A stretch of DNA of 64,000 nt from Pedobacter namyangjuensis (GCF_003313325.1 NZ_QMHQ01000001.1:372001-436000); one strand, 5' to 3'; positions 26,910 to 35,735 are shown, counted from the stretch's first letter. Notes: a model not told the origin generated them from the sequence alone. Made by a program: numbers and translations.

Positions 26910-27446
26910 ATGAAAACGACAAAAATCATATTAAGTTTTTTGATGCTTTTTGCAATTAATAAAGTATCCGCACAACAGATTGTTAGCGCCGAGTTGCAGG
27001 CAACAGGCTTAACCTGTTCTATGTGCTCTCAAGCCACCGAAAAATCTTTACGTACCATTGGTGCCATTAGCGATGTAACGCCAGATTTAAACAAAAATGT
27101 TTTTCTGTTAACCTTTAAGAAAAATCAAAGCGTTTCTTTTGATCAGTTAAGCAAAAAAGTTAAAGATGCAGGTTTTTCGGTAGGGAAATTAGAAGCTGTT
27201 GTAAACTTTAATCAGGTTAAAATAGACCAAAACGGGCAAGCCATAGTTGACGGAAAAGTGTTCCGTTTTGTAAATGCAAAAGACAAGGTTTTAAACGGTC
27301 TGGTTAAAGTGAGCATTTTAGACAAAGGTTTTCTTTCTAATAGCGCTTTTAAACAAAAAGCGGCAAGTATCCAGCTTGATTCTTACGCTACCGGAACTGG
27401 CCTTATCAATGGTAAAAAAACTAGAATTTATCATTTAAGTATCTAA
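26910..27446 (+). CDS. Secreted heavy-metal-associated (HMA) domain protein
   Basis: A 178-residue protein with a signal peptide (1-21, ending VSAQ), an HMA domain (about 27-95) with the metal pair in LTCSMC (C36, C39), and a separate C-terminal beta-rich half (100-178). HMA domains carry Cu(I) and similar ions; placed outside the cytoplasm it may pass metal to the neighbouring outer-membrane or DUF3347 protein. I start at the ATG at 26910, directly before the signal peptide, not at an upstream in-frame TTG. It overlaps the next gene by one base. Confidence 0.82.
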   Translation: MKTTKIILSFLMLFAINKVSAQQIVSAELQATGLTCSMCSQATEKSLRTIGAISDVTPDLNKNVFLLTFKKNQSVSFDQLSKKVKDAGFSVGKLEAVVNFNQVKIDQNGQAIVDGKVFRFVNAKDKVLNGLVKVSILDKGFLSNSAFKQKAASIQLDSYATGTGLINGKKTRIYHLSI

Positions 27447-28306
27447 TGAAGTTTAGGAAAATATTTTGGTTTGTGCTGGCAGTAGTTTGCACAACCAATA
27501 CCTTAACAGCACAAGAGCTTTACGTTTTTACCGAACCTGCTAGTAACATGCCGAGTAAGTCAATCGGTGTAAGGGTTACTAATGAGGGCATGTTTAATCC
27601 TGAATTTAGAAGTAGAACCATGGCCGAAGTGATGGTAGGAATTGATAAAAACCTAATGGTACACGGCCAAGGATTTTTTTCTGATATGGATGGTAAATAT
27701 CGCCTAGATGGCGCAGCATTTTACGCTAAATACAGATTTTTATCTTTAGATGATGCGCAAAGCCATTTTAGGGCTGCGGTTTACGGTAAAATAGCAACCA
27801 GTAAACGTCGTGCTTTTTCTGAGGATGTAAATTTAGGTGGCGATAACTCTGGCGTACAAGGAGGCCTGGTTTTTACACAGCTGATACACAAACTTGCCTT
27901 GTCTGGTACTATTGGTTATAGTAAAGCTTTTGATAGAGAACGTACTTTTGTGAATGCCATCGACTGGCACATGCCAGTTTCTGTAGACATTACCGAATTG
28001 GCGCCAAATCAAATGGTTAACTACAGTTTATCGTCGGGTTATTTGTTGTTGCCTTTTGTTTACAAAAACTACAATCAGCCTAATTTTAATTTATATTTTG
28101 AGGTTTTGGGCAAAACCAATCCAGAAAATGGGAATTCTTATTTAGACTTTGCCCCAGCCCTGCAATTAATTGTAAACAGTAGAACCCGTTTCGATTTGGG
28201 CTACCGTTTTCAGGTTGCCGGCAACATGTATAACCGTTACATGAAGAACATGTATCTGGCTAGAGTAGAGTTCAATTTTTTTAACGCATTAAATAAAAAA
28301 TCATAA
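27446..28306 (+). CDS. Probable outer-membrane beta-barrel protein of the metal cluster
   Basis: A 286-residue protein with a signal peptide (1-22, ending LTAQ) followed by many alternating polar/hydrophobic strands ending in aromatic residues, for example LDGAAFYAKYRFLSL, HFRAAVYGKIATS and LARVEFNFF at the C-terminus, the usual terminal beta-signal (final Phe near the end). It is typical of transporter-like outer-membrane proteins encoded in metal-resistance loci of Bacteroidota. It overlaps the HMA gene by one base and precedes the DUF3347 gene by one base, so the three are translationally coupled. Confidence 0.65.
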   Translation: MKFRKIFWFVLAVVCTTNTLTAQELYVFTEPASNMPSKSIGVRVTNEGMFNPEFRSRTMAEVMVGIDKNLMVHGQGFFSDMDGKYRLDGAAFYAKYRFLSLDDAQSHFRAAVYGKIATSKRRAFSEDVNLGGDNSGVQGGLVFTQLIHKLALSGTIGYSKAFDRERTFVNAIDWHMPVSVDITELAPNQMVNYSLSSGYLLLPFVYKNYNQPNFNLYFEVLGKTNPENGNSYLDFAPALQLIVNSRTRFDLGYRFQVAGNMYNRYMKNMYLARVEFNFFNALNKKS

Positions 28307-28307
28307 C

Positions 28308-28811
28308 ATGAAAAAACTAATTATCTGCTTTGCTTTATTAAGCATCGTAATATCAACTGTAAAAGCTCAAAGCGTAGTTGCAAAAAGAGAGTTTAATAAT
28401 ACCTTAAAAGCTTATTTTGAAACAAAAAATGCATTGTCTAAAGACAACGCTACGCAGGCAAGCGCAAGCGTAAAAAACTTAATTACAAACATAGAGCGTT
28501 TCCCGGTAAAAACCTTGTCTACGGCTCAGCAATCGTTATGGGCAAAAGAATCAGTTGTAATTACCAAAGCGGCCAAAGCAATTTCTACAGAAAAGGAGAT
28601 AAAGGAGCAACGCAAAAGTTTTTGGTCGCTTTCAACCGCGATGGTAAAATTGGCTAAAGATTTTAATATGAATAGTAGTGAGGTTTATGTGCAATACTGC
28701 CCTCATGCTAAAAAGAGCTGGTTAAGCGAAGTTGAAGCTATTCAAAACCCATATTATGGCAGCATGATGTTTGCTTGTGGCGAGGTAACAGAAACCATTG
28801 AAAAGAAATAA
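28308..28811 (+). CDS. DUF3347 domain-containing exported protein
   Basis: A 167-residue protein with a signal peptide (1-20, ending VKAQ), a four-helix-like central part and a C-terminal YCPHAKKSW ... NPYYGSMMFACG motif. The Cys/His/Met pair of motifs is the DUF3347 mark, also found fused to CusB-type copper efflux subunits, and suggests a periplasmic metal site. It lies in the metal cluster between the outer-membrane protein and the HMA-AraC regulator genes. Confidence 0.83.
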   Translation: MKKLIICFALLSIVISTVKAQSVVAKREFNNTLKAYFETKNALSKDNATQASASVKNLITNIERFPVKTLSTAQQSLWAKESVVITKAAKAISTEKEIKEQRKSFWSLSTAMVKLAKDFNMNSSEVYVQYCPHAKKSWLSEVEAIQNPYYGSMMFACGEVTETIEKK

Positions 28812-28813
28812 TT

Positions 28814-29377
28814 GTGAAATTGTATATCAAAAATATGGTATGCGACCGATGTAAAACGGCGGTTAAATCAGCGTTTTTAGAACTTGGTTTTAGTCCCGTT
28901 TCGGTAACTCTTGGCGAAGTAGAAATTGCTTCGCCAAGCATTACCGTTGCGCAAAGCGATAAACTTAAATCAGCTTTGCAACAACTTGGTTTCGAACTTT
29001 TAGAAGATCGAAAGAAGCAAATTGTAGCACAAATAAAGGCAACCATTGTTGAGTTGGTTCATTATGCAACCGAACCATTAAAAATAAACCTGTCAGATTA
29101 TTTGAGCAATAAGCTCGATACAGAGTACAGTACTTTAAGCGCTATTTTTTCTGAAAACGAACCGCTAACTATCGAAAAGTTTATCATTAAACAGAAGATA
29201 GAAAAGGCAAAGGAACTGTTAACCTATGGAGAAAAATCACTTAGCGAAATTGCTTTTTTGCTAAACTACAGCAGCGTAGCACATCTATCAGCACAGTTTA
29301 AAAAAAATACCGGTCAAACTACCTCGGCATTTAAACAAAGCAAACTTGCCGGTCGAAAAACATTAGACAAGTTTTAA
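28814..29377 (+). CDS. HMA-like domain fused to an AraC-type DNA-binding domain
   Basis: A 187-residue cytosolic protein. Residues 1-70 form an HMA-like ferredoxin fold with MVCDRC (C10, C13), the same Cys pair used by metal chaperones. Residues 90-187 are an AraC/XylS helix-turn-helix module (KIEKAKELLTYGEKSLSEIAFLLNYSSVAHLSAQFKK marks the second helix pair, key residues L, S, E, I, A, L, N, Y, S, S, H, L, F, K). The fusion points to direct metal sensing by an AraC-type regulator of this cluster. Starts with GTG, two bases after the DUF3347 stop. The metal and its operator are inferred, not shown. Confidence 0.78.
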   Translation: MKLYIKNMVCDRCKTAVKSAFLELGFSPVSVTLGEVEIASPSITVAQSDKLKSALQQLGFELLEDRKKQIVAQIKATIVELVHYATEPLKINLSDYLSNKLDTEYSTLSAIFSENEPLTIEKFIIKQKIEKAKELLTYGEKSLSEIAFLLNYSSVAHLSAQFKKNTGQTTSAFKQSKLAGRKTLDKF

Positions 29378-29426
29378 CAAAATCTATTTCTTATCATACA
29401 TCAACTTTAGTGAGCTTAACTTGTTT

Positions 29427-29434
29427 TAGTTTTG
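29427..29434 (+). promoter_or_regulatory. -7 box of the YceI-family gene
   Basis: TAGTTTTG followed by C matches TAnnTTTG exactly, 20 bases before the ATG used at 29455. This supports the shorter start rather than a GTG at 29410. Confidence 0.45.
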
Positions 29435-29454
29435 CACTATTAAACAGCATGATT

Positions 29455-30054
29455 ATGAAAAGATTATTTTTATTCCTTTTGGCAACAACTTTAAGTGTTG
29501 CAACGTTTGCACAAACCAAGTGGACGGTAGATCCGATGCACTCGTTTGTAAATTTCCAGGTTAAACATTCGGGCATTTCCTTTGTTGATGGCTCTTTCAA
29601 AAAATTTGACGGTACAATTATAGCAAGCAAAGCGGATTTGACGGATGCGAAAATCAATTTTACGGTTGATGTGGCTAGTATTAATACAAGCGTTGAAATG
29701 CGTGATAACCACTTAAAATCTGATGATTTTTTTAACGCGGAAAAATATCCGAAAATGACTTTTGTGAGCACTTCGTTTAACAAGAAACCTCAAAAAGGGG
29801 CAAAACAGATGGCTAATTCGAATACCTACTATTTAACAGGTGATTTGACGATAAGAGATGTAACTAAAAAAGTGGCCTTCGTTGTTACTTATGGTGGAAC
29901 GGCTAAAGATCAACAAGGAAACACCAAAGCGGGTTTTATGGCTACCACAACCATTAATCGTTTAGATTATAACATTAAGTATGATCCAACCGGTGCAGGT
30001 GTTGCTAAAGACATTAAAATTACGTTGAATTTGCAATTTGCGCAAGCAAAATAA
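29455..30054 (+). CDS. YceI family exported lipid-binding protein
   Basis: A 199-residue protein with a signal peptide (1-19, ending TFAQ) and a full YceI lipocalin-like barrel: KWTVDPMHSFVNFQVKH at the N-terminus (20-36) is the family hallmark, followed by FDGTI, a NHLKSDDFFNAEKYP segment and a final ITLNLQFA strand. YceI proteins bind polyisoprenoid or amide lipids in the periplasm. It has its own promoter box and a terminator at 30071, so it is transcribed alone. Confidence 0.9.
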   Translation: MKRLFLFLLATTLSVATFAQTKWTVDPMHSFVNFQVKHSGISFVDGSFKKFDGTIIASKADLTDAKINFTVDVASINTSVEMRDNHLKSDDFFNAEKYPKMTFVSTSFNKKPQKGAKQMANSNTYYLTGDLTIRDVTKKVAFVVTYGGTAKDQQGNTKAGFMATTTINRLDYNIKYDPTGAGVAKDIKITLNLQFAQAK

Positions 30055-30070
30055 ATTTGATTGGATAAAT

Positions 30071-30119
30071 AAAAACTTACGAAGTCTGGTTCGATGTTAA
30101 GAGATGTCGTAAGTTTTTA
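30071..30119 (+). terminator. Rho-independent terminator after the YceI-family gene
   Basis: A 12-bp stem (30071-30082 with 30107-30118) encloses a 24-nt loop and ends in a T-run, 17 bases after the stop codon. Confidence 0.75.
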
Positions 30120-30137
30120 TAATATTCTTCTGCTAAA

Positions 30138-30962
30138 ATGAATACCTTAAATCAGTTCAAAAACTTCAGTTCAAGTTTATCGCAAAGCGATTTGATGCCT
30201 GTACTTTTTATGGGGCATGGCTCGCCAATGAATGGTATTGAGGATAATGAATTTAGCAGGACATGGGCAGAAGTTGCGGCAAAAAATCCGATTCCAACAG
30301 CTGTTTTGGTAATTTCGGCACATTGGTTTACTAAAGGTACCAGAATTACCGCCATGGATTTGCCTCCAACAATTCACGATTTTGGCGGATTTCCTCAAAC
30401 ACTTTTCGATGTGCAATATCCCGCTCCGGGAAGCCCAATATTAGCGCAAGGAACAGCGCAGTTAATTCATAGCACAAATACCATTTTAGACCACGATTGG
30501 GGTTTAGATCACGGCGCTTGGACGGTGATTAGGCACATGTATCCGCAAGCGAATATTCCTGTTTTGCAACTTAGTATAGATTATACCAAAGGTGCACAAT
30601 ACCATTATGATTTAGCAAAAGAATTATCCGCTTTGCGAAAAAAAGGCGTGTTAATTTTAGGTAGTGGCAACATGGTGCACAACCTACGTATGGTAAGCTG
30701 GGAGATGATAAATGGAGGTGGCTACGACTGGGCTATAACTGCGAATGAAAAATTCAAACAAGCGATTTTAAATAAAAACCATAAGTCGTTAATCAATTAT
30801 CATACTTTAGGAAGCGAAGTGATGTTGGGTATCCCAACGCCAGAACATTATCTACCCTTGCTTTACACCATCGGCTTGCAAAATGAAAAAGAAGAAGCTA
30901 CGTTTTTTAACGATAAGGCTGTGGGCGGTTCGTTAACCATGACTTCCGTTCAGGTGGGTTAG
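30138..30962 (+). CDS. ygiD: 4,5-DOPA dioxygenase extradiol / class III ring-cleaving dioxygenase
   Basis: A 274-residue cytosolic enzyme of the DODA family. FMGHGSPMNGIEDNEF near the start, SAHWFTKG (metal His) and GSGNMVHNLR (second metal His) are the zinc/iron-binding blocks, and HDFGGFPQTLFDVQYPAPG is diagnostic of YgiD-type proteins. The E. coli homologue opens L-DOPA and related catechols. It stands alone downstream of the YceI terminator; no catechol pathway genes are near. Confidence 0.9.
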   Translation: MNTLNQFKNFSSSLSQSDLMPVLFMGHGSPMNGIEDNEFSRTWAEVAAKNPIPTAVLVISAHWFTKGTRITAMDLPPTIHDFGGFPQTLFDVQYPAPGSPILAQGTAQLIHSTNTILDHDWGLDHGAWTVIRHMYPQANIPVLQLSIDYTKGAQYHYDLAKELSALRKKGVLILGSGNMVHNLRMVSWEMINGGGYDWAITANEKFKQAILNKNHKSLINYHTLGSEVMLGIPTPEHYLPLLYTIGLQNEKEEATFFNDKAVGGSLTMTSVQVG

Positions 30963-31101
30963 TTGTCATTCCGACTTTGGAAAAATCTGAGCAACTTAAT
31001 TAAGCTAATAGATGCTTCGCTTGATCTGAATTGTAAGTTTTATCCTAAAATTATATAAATCTTTCTTGTTATTGTATAACATTAGCGCCTTTTGCTTGTT
31101 G

Positions 31102-31109
31102 TAATTTTG
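31102..31109 (+). promoter_or_regulatory. -7 box upstream of the HMA-MauE-like gene
   Basis: TAATTTTG, an exact TAnnTTTG match, ends 18 bases before the ATG at 31128. It supports that start over an upstream in-frame codon; no clear -33 element. Confidence 0.4.
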
Positions 31110-31127
31110 TGCTTAAAATTATCACAA

Positions 31128-31847
31128 ATGACACATACATATCAAGTTACAGGCATGACCTGTTCTGGATGCGAGAATAAAGTTAAAAGCAGTTTGCTTG
31201 TTTTACCGGAGGTTACTGGTGTGGAAGTTTCAAAAGATGCCAATACTGCAACTATTGCAATGGATAAGCATATCGGTATTAGTGAATTGCAAAAAGCATT
31301 GGGCGGAAGCGATTCGAAGTACCAAATTACGGCAAATTCGCACAGCGAAACTTTAGAAGAAACCAAATCTTTCTTCGCTACCTACAAACCCGTATTACTG
31401 CTGTTCGCCTATGTTTTTGGCTTTTCTGTAATAGCCAGCTGGCATAACGAAGGCATAAATTGGATGGAATTTATGCGCTTTTTTATGGCTGGATTTTTTC
31501 TTTCCTTTTCATTCTTTAAGTTAATTAACCTAAAAGGATTTGCAGAAAGTTACGCGATGTACGACGTTGTAGCCAAAAAAATCCCTGCATGGGGGTATGT
31601 GTACGCATTTATAGAATTGGGGTTGGGAGTTGCTTTCGCTGTTAATTTTAACCCGGTAGTTACAAATTGGATAACTTTAATTGTAATGACGATTAGTATT
31701 GTTGGCGTTTTGCAAAGCGTTTTAAACAAGCGAAAAATACAATGTGCATGTTTGGGTGCGGTTTTTAATTTGCCTATGAGCACATTAACCATAATTGAAG
31801 ATTTATTGATGATTGCCATGAGTGCGGCAATGCTTATTTTAATGTAA
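31128..31847 (+). CDS. HMA domain fused to a MauE/DoxX-like membrane domain
   Basis: A 239-residue inner-membrane protein. The N-terminal HMA domain (1-68) has MTCSGC (C12, C15). About four hydrophobic segments follow (roughly 80-100, 112-132, 150-172 and 212-236), with a CACLG motif before the last, as in MauE- or MerT-like proteins, so metal could pass from the HMA domain to a membrane cysteine pair. I start at the ATG at 31128, where the HMA fold begins. It is one base upstream of the DUF305 gene, suggesting a two-gene operon. Confidence 0.8.
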   Translation: MTHTYQVTGMTCSGCENKVKSSLLVLPEVTGVEVSKDANTATIAMDKHIGISELQKALGGSDSKYQITANSHSETLEETKSFFATYKPVLLLFAYVFGFSVIASWHNEGINWMEFMRFFMAGFFLSFSFFKLINLKGFAESYAMYDVVAKKIPAWGYVYAFIELGLGVAFAVNFNPVVTNWITLIVMTISIVGVLQSVLNKRKIQCACLGAVFNLPMSTLTIIEDLLMIAMSAAMLILM

Positions 31848-31848
31848 T

Positions 31849-32472
31849 ATGAAAAGAGTAATCATAACTTTATTAGTAGTTACGGCAATATTAACAGCCT
31901 GTAACCAAGCAGAACAAAAGAAACAAGTAAATGAACACGCCGCAATGGAGCATGGCAGTAGTAAACCTACAAACATGATGATGCAGGCAATGGACGTTAG
32001 CATGATGGCCATGCATAAAGCCAAAATGACCGGAAATGCAGATTACGATTTTGCGTCGATGATGATTCCGCATCACGAAGGTGCGGTGGTAATGGCTAAG
32101 GCGGTTGTAGCAAATGGAAAATCTCCAGAACTTATAGCCTTCTCTAAAAAAGTTATTGAAGCTCAACAAAAAGAGATAAAAATGCTAAGCGAATTTTTAA
32201 AGACGGCAAGCGAAGAACCTACAGAAAACGCTGCTCAATTTAAAAAAGACCTAAACGCATCTATGGTTCCGATGATGAAAGGAATGGAAAAGACAACATT
32301 AACCAATAACGTAGATAAAGATTTTGTAGCGTTAATGATTCCGCACCATCAAAGTGCCGTAGATATGGCAATTGCTTATTTGCCATATTGCAATAACGAT
32401 AAAATTAGAGCAATTGCAGAACAAATTTTGTCATCTCAGCAAGAAGAAATAGCTTGGTTAAAAACACAATAA
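31849..32472 (+). CDS. DUF305 domain-containing lipoprotein
   Basis: A 207-residue lipoprotein (lipobox LTAC ending near C17). The ferritin-like DUF305 fold is duplicated: MMIPHHEGAVVMA in the first half and LMIPHHQSAVDMA in the second, each with an HH pair. Met- and His-rich stretches (MMMQAMDVSMMAMHKA) near the N-terminus suit copper or silver binding. DUF305 proteins are often encoded with copper-resistance genes, as here next to an HMA membrane protein. Only one base separates its stop from the convergent DUF6265 gene. Confidence 0.87.
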   Translation: MKRVIITLLVVTAILTACNQAEQKKQVNEHAAMEHGSSKPTNMMMQAMDVSMMAMHKAKMTGNADYDFASMMIPHHEGAVVMAKAVVANGKSPELIAFSKKVIEAQQKEIKMLSEFLKTASEEPTENAAQFKKDLNASMVPMMKGMEKTTLTNNVDKDFVALMIPHHQSAVDMAIAYLPYCNNDKIRAIAEQILSSQQEEIAWLKTQ

Positions 32473-32473
32473 A

Positions 32474-32941
32474 TTATTTTACTCTGGCGTAAGGGAATTC
32501 AGATTTTATTTTTTTTCCATCTATTTCTCCTTCAATCCATGCTAATAATTGCGCTTTTCCTTTATGCTGATAAAAGATTCGTTGCGGGAAATCATGCGCT
32601 TTGTTTTCGAAAATCAAAGTGTTACCGGCAGTAGAAATAAGTTTAAAGTTGGTTGTACCTAAATTATTTTGCTCAAATCCGGTTACGCAATAATGGAAAA
32701 CATTGTTAATCTTTTTGATGACCACCTTTTCTGTTAAAATGCTGTCGCCATTTAAACTGTAGCGATAGCTTTTCCCATTTAAGCTATCTTTATTTTTAGT
32801 CCAACTTTCGGTAACCTTACCTTTTTGCGTTGTCAGTTGCCAAGTTCCTACTAAGAAATTGAATTGGTTTGTGTTTACTTTTTGCGCATTGGCGGATAGT
32901 TGTGCTATCGCAAGAGCGAATAAGATTAAATATTTTTTCAT
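32474..32941 (-). CDS. DUF6265 family exported protein
   Basis: A 155-residue protein with a signal peptide (1-19, ending ANAQ). The rest is a small beta-barrel-like domain with FLVGTWQL, ESWTKN and FENKAHDFPQRIFYQ, the pattern of the DUF6265 (lipocalin-like) family. Function unknown; probably periplasmic. Convergent with the DUF305 gene and not obviously part of an operon. Confidence 0.72.
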   Translation of the reverse strand: MKKYLILFALAIAQLSANAQKVNTNQFNFLVGTWQLTTQKGKVTESWTKNKDSLNGKSYRYSLNGDSILTEKVVIKKINNVFHYCVTGFEQNNLGTTNFKLISTAGNTLIFENKAHDFPQRIFYQHKGKAQLLAWIEGEIDGKKIKSEFPYARVK

Positions 32942-33021
32942 TTAAAATTGATTTAATATGTGATGACGCTGAACCAAATTTAGCATAACGAGCGCTTTAA
33001 AAAGAAATGCAAATACCACAT

Positions 33022-34422
33022 TTACATCAGCTTCTTTAATAGTTTCAAAACCCATTCTTTGCCATGGTAAGGCGGATAGATCATTTTGTTAAAGTTAATG
33101 CTACTTTGAAAAACAACCGATCTTTCGTGAGAAAAATTTTTAAAGCCGTAAAAACCATGACTGCTACCCACACCACTTCCATTTACACCGCCAAAGGGAA
33201 GTTTTGGATTTGAAATGTGTATCAAAACATCATTTACACACGTGCCGCCAGCACTGGTATTTTTAATGATATGTTTAACGTTTTTTTCGTTTTTGCTGAA
33301 AATATATAAGGCCAAAGGTTTGCTACCGTTATTAATTTGCTCAATAACTTTATCCAAATGGGTGTAGGTTATTATGGGTAAAATGGGGCCGAATATTTCA
33401 TCCTCCATTACCTTTGAACCAGTTTGTACATTAGTTAAAATAATTGGGTTAATGGTATGGTTTGCATCATCGAAAGTTCCGCCAAAATCAATTCTTGCGC
33501 CTTTTTCTATAGCTTCGTTGCTCAGATTTTTTAACCGTTCGTAATTTTTTTGGTTGATGATTTTTCCGTAAACAGATTTGTCGATATCGCCTTTGGCATT
33601 AAAATACATTTTATTAACGGCAGTTTTATACAAGCCAATAAAATGATCGCGTAGACTTTCGTGAATAAAAACATGGTCTGGCGCTATACAAGTTTGGCCA
33701 CTATTTACCAGTTTTCCCCAAGCAATTTTGGTGGCGGCGCTTTCTAAGTCTACTTTTTCGTCGATAATTGTTGGTGATTTTCCACCCAATTCCAAAGTAA
33801 CAGAAGTTAGGTTTTTGGCTGCCGCTTCCATTACAATTTTTCCAATTGCGGTACTACCGGTAAAAAAGATATGATCAAAAGGGAGTTTTAACAAAGCTGT
33901 AGAAACATCGGCGTTGCCTTTTATACAAGCAACCTCTTTTTCATCGAATACTTCTTTCAAGATGTCTGCAACAACGTCTGCCACTGCAGGGCTCATTTCA
34001 GAAGGTTTTATGATGGCGCAATTTCCTGCTGCAATAGCTGAAACTAATGGGCCGACTGTAAGCTGAAATGGGTAGTTCCACGGAGAGATGATTAAACAAG
34101 TCCCTTTTGGTTCGTAATAAATTCTGTTTTTAGCGAAAAAGCTACTTGCCGTTTTGCCAACACGTTTTGGGCGCATCCAAGAGTTTAGGTTTTTTATGGC
34201 AAAATCTATTTCTCCATAAGTAAAAATAACCTCAGTAACAGCAGTTTCAAATTCACTTTTGCGTAAGTCTTGTTTAAATGCCTGGTATATTTTTGCTTCG
34301 TTTTTTTCAATAACGTCTTTTAGTCTCCTTAATTTAGCAATTCTTACAGACGCATTATTTGTTCTAAGTGTATATTTGTAAGCTTGTTGCGCTTTAAATA
34401 TGAAGTCGATTTGTTGTTCCAT
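33022..34422 (-). CDS. NAD(P)-dependent aldehyde dehydrogenase (class 3-like)
   Basis: A 466-residue cytosolic enzyme that oxidises aldehydes to acids. The catalytic Cys is C245 in SGQTCIAPD and the general base E211 in TLELGGKSP; the cofactor loop FTGSTAIGK is at 187-195 and the PWNYPF block at 114-119. The length and absence of a long N-terminal tail match class 3 / YwdH-type enzymes that handle long-chain or aromatic aldehydes. I start at the ATG at 34422, where the family begins, not at an upstream codon. Divergent from the FAD-like gene. Confidence 0.9.
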   Translation of the reverse strand: MEQQIDFIFKAQQAYKYTLRTNNASVRIAKLRRLKDVIEKNEAKIYQAFKQDLRKSEFETAVTEVIFTYGEIDFAIKNLNSWMRPKRVGKTASSFFAKNRIYYEPKGTCLIISPWNYPFQLTVGPLVSAIAAGNCAIIKPSEMSPAVADVVADILKEVFDEKEVACIKGNADVSTALLKLPFDHIFFTGSTAIGKIVMEAAAKNLTSVTLELGGKSPTIIDEKVDLESAATKIAWGKLVNSGQTCIAPDHVFIHESLRDHFIGLYKTAVNKMYFNAKGDIDKSVYGKIINQKNYERLKNLSNEAIEKGARIDFGGTFDDANHTINPIILTNVQTGSKVMEDEIFGPILPIITYTHLDKVIEQINNGSKPLALYIFSKNEKNVKHIIKNTSAGGTCVNDVLIHISNPKLPFGGVNGSGVGSSHGFYGFKNFSHERSVVFQSSINFNKMIYPPYHGKEWVLKLLKKLM

Positions 34423-34535
34423 TTTGTGGCAGACTTGTCCATTAACTTTGTTAAATATAGTTAAATGACTTACAATCGAACGATAAAACACATCCGTTTA
34501 AAGCATATTGCGTATATATTCTATATTTTGCACAG

Positions 34536-35735
34536 ATGATTAGAAGACTGATTTTTACCTTTCTTTTTGTAGGATACTTTTTAGGGCTTAGTGCCCAAAC
34601 GTCCAAACCGGGCGTGCTAGTTGTGGGCAATGGAAATGCGGCTACGGCAGCGGCATTACAATCGGCTATTTCAGGAGTAAAAACCACTATTGTGTTGCAA
34701 GCTGGCGGTTTTGATATTTCTCCTATCGTGAACAACTTAAGCTCGGGGTTAGAAGCTACATTTTTACAAAAAATTCGCGATGCAAAAGCAATCAAAGACA
34801 GTACGCAAGCAGTTACGTTTGATAAACAATTGGCAAATGAAGTGCTTTTAAAATGGGCCGACAGCTTAAAAAACTTAACGATAGTTAAAAACCTGCTTTG
34901 GGTAAAGGCCGAAAATAATTCAAATTCTTGGGTGCTTAAACTAAGTGATGGAAGTTCGATTAGGGCTAAAGTATTAATAAATCCTAGCGATGTTAAGCTG
35001 AGCGAAGCGATGAAATTAAGCGTGCAAAACGCATCTGGTTTTACCAAACTGGATTTCTCGAATACACTATACAGAACAAGCGTTGCATCTGGCAAAAATA
35101 TAGATGGTACAGCGAGTGTTTTTTCATTATACAACTTTCTTATTCCGGCTCATGATAATTTGATTTGGATTGAGGATACACAAAGTATGCTTGTAGGTCA
35201 GGCTGCGGGTGCTACTGCTGCATACGCTGCTTTTTTCAGCACTAAAACTTCCCAGTCTAACTTAAAGAAAATACAGGGAGAGCTGATAAATTACAAGCTT
35301 AACATAATGCCATTTGCTGATATTAAGCTAAACGATACGAACTGGAAAGCAATACAGTTTGTTGGGCTAACAGGAGTTTTAAAGGCTAATCTGGTTAATG
35401 GAAATGCAAATTTCTCTCCCAATCAATTGGTAACTACTGCCGAAATTAAACAGCCTTTTAAAGATTTTTACTACAAAGCACAAATTTGGTTTGATGACTA
35501 TAAAAGCGAGCAAATGACCATTGGCTCTGCTTTGGATATGATTTGTTACGTAGGTAATAAGGCTTTAGATAATACCAAAAAAGAAATTCTTAAAAAGTGG
35601 AAAACCAATTACCAGTTTAAAACCGAGTTTGATTTGGAAAGACAGATTAACAGAGTTGAATTTGCCGTAATGTTGCAAGACTACATGCCTCCGTTTAATG
35701 TAAATGTAGATAAAACTGGCAAGGTGGTTAGATAG
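34536..35735 (+). CDS. Exported degenerate FAD-oxidoreductase-like protein with SLH-like C-terminus
   Basis: A 399-residue protein with a signal peptide (1-21, ending LSAQ). A Rossmann-like start VLVVGNGNAATAAA (27-40) has GxGxxA rather than GxGxxG, and the segment SMLVGQAAGATAAYAAFF (about 225-242) matches the terminal FAD-binding helix of xanthan-lyase-type FAD proteins. Most of the middle substrate domain is missing. From 258 a stretch beginning PFADIKLND with later W, A-I, G-V-L, F-x-P and T-A-E fits an S-layer-homology-like repeat. It looks like a shrunken relative of FAD-dependent oxidoreductases; FAD binding is doubtful. Confidence 0.55.
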   Translation: MIRRLIFTFLFVGYFLGLSAQTSKPGVLVVGNGNAATAAALQSAISGVKTTIVLQAGGFDISPIVNNLSSGLEATFLQKIRDAKAIKDSTQAVTFDKQLANEVLLKWADSLKNLTIVKNLLWVKAENNSNSWVLKLSDGSSIRAKVLINPSDVKLSEAMKLSVQNASGFTKLDFSNTLYRTSVASGKNIDGTASVFSLYNFLIPAHDNLIWIEDTQSMLVGQAAGATAAYAAFFSTKTSQSNLKKIQGELINYKLNIMPFADIKLNDTNWKAIQFVGLTGVLKANLVNGNANFSPNQLVTTAEIKQPFKDFYYKAQIWFDDYKSEQMTIGSALDMICYVGNKALDNTKKEILKKWKTNYQFKTEFDLERQINRVEFAVMLQDYMPPFNVNVDKTGKVVR

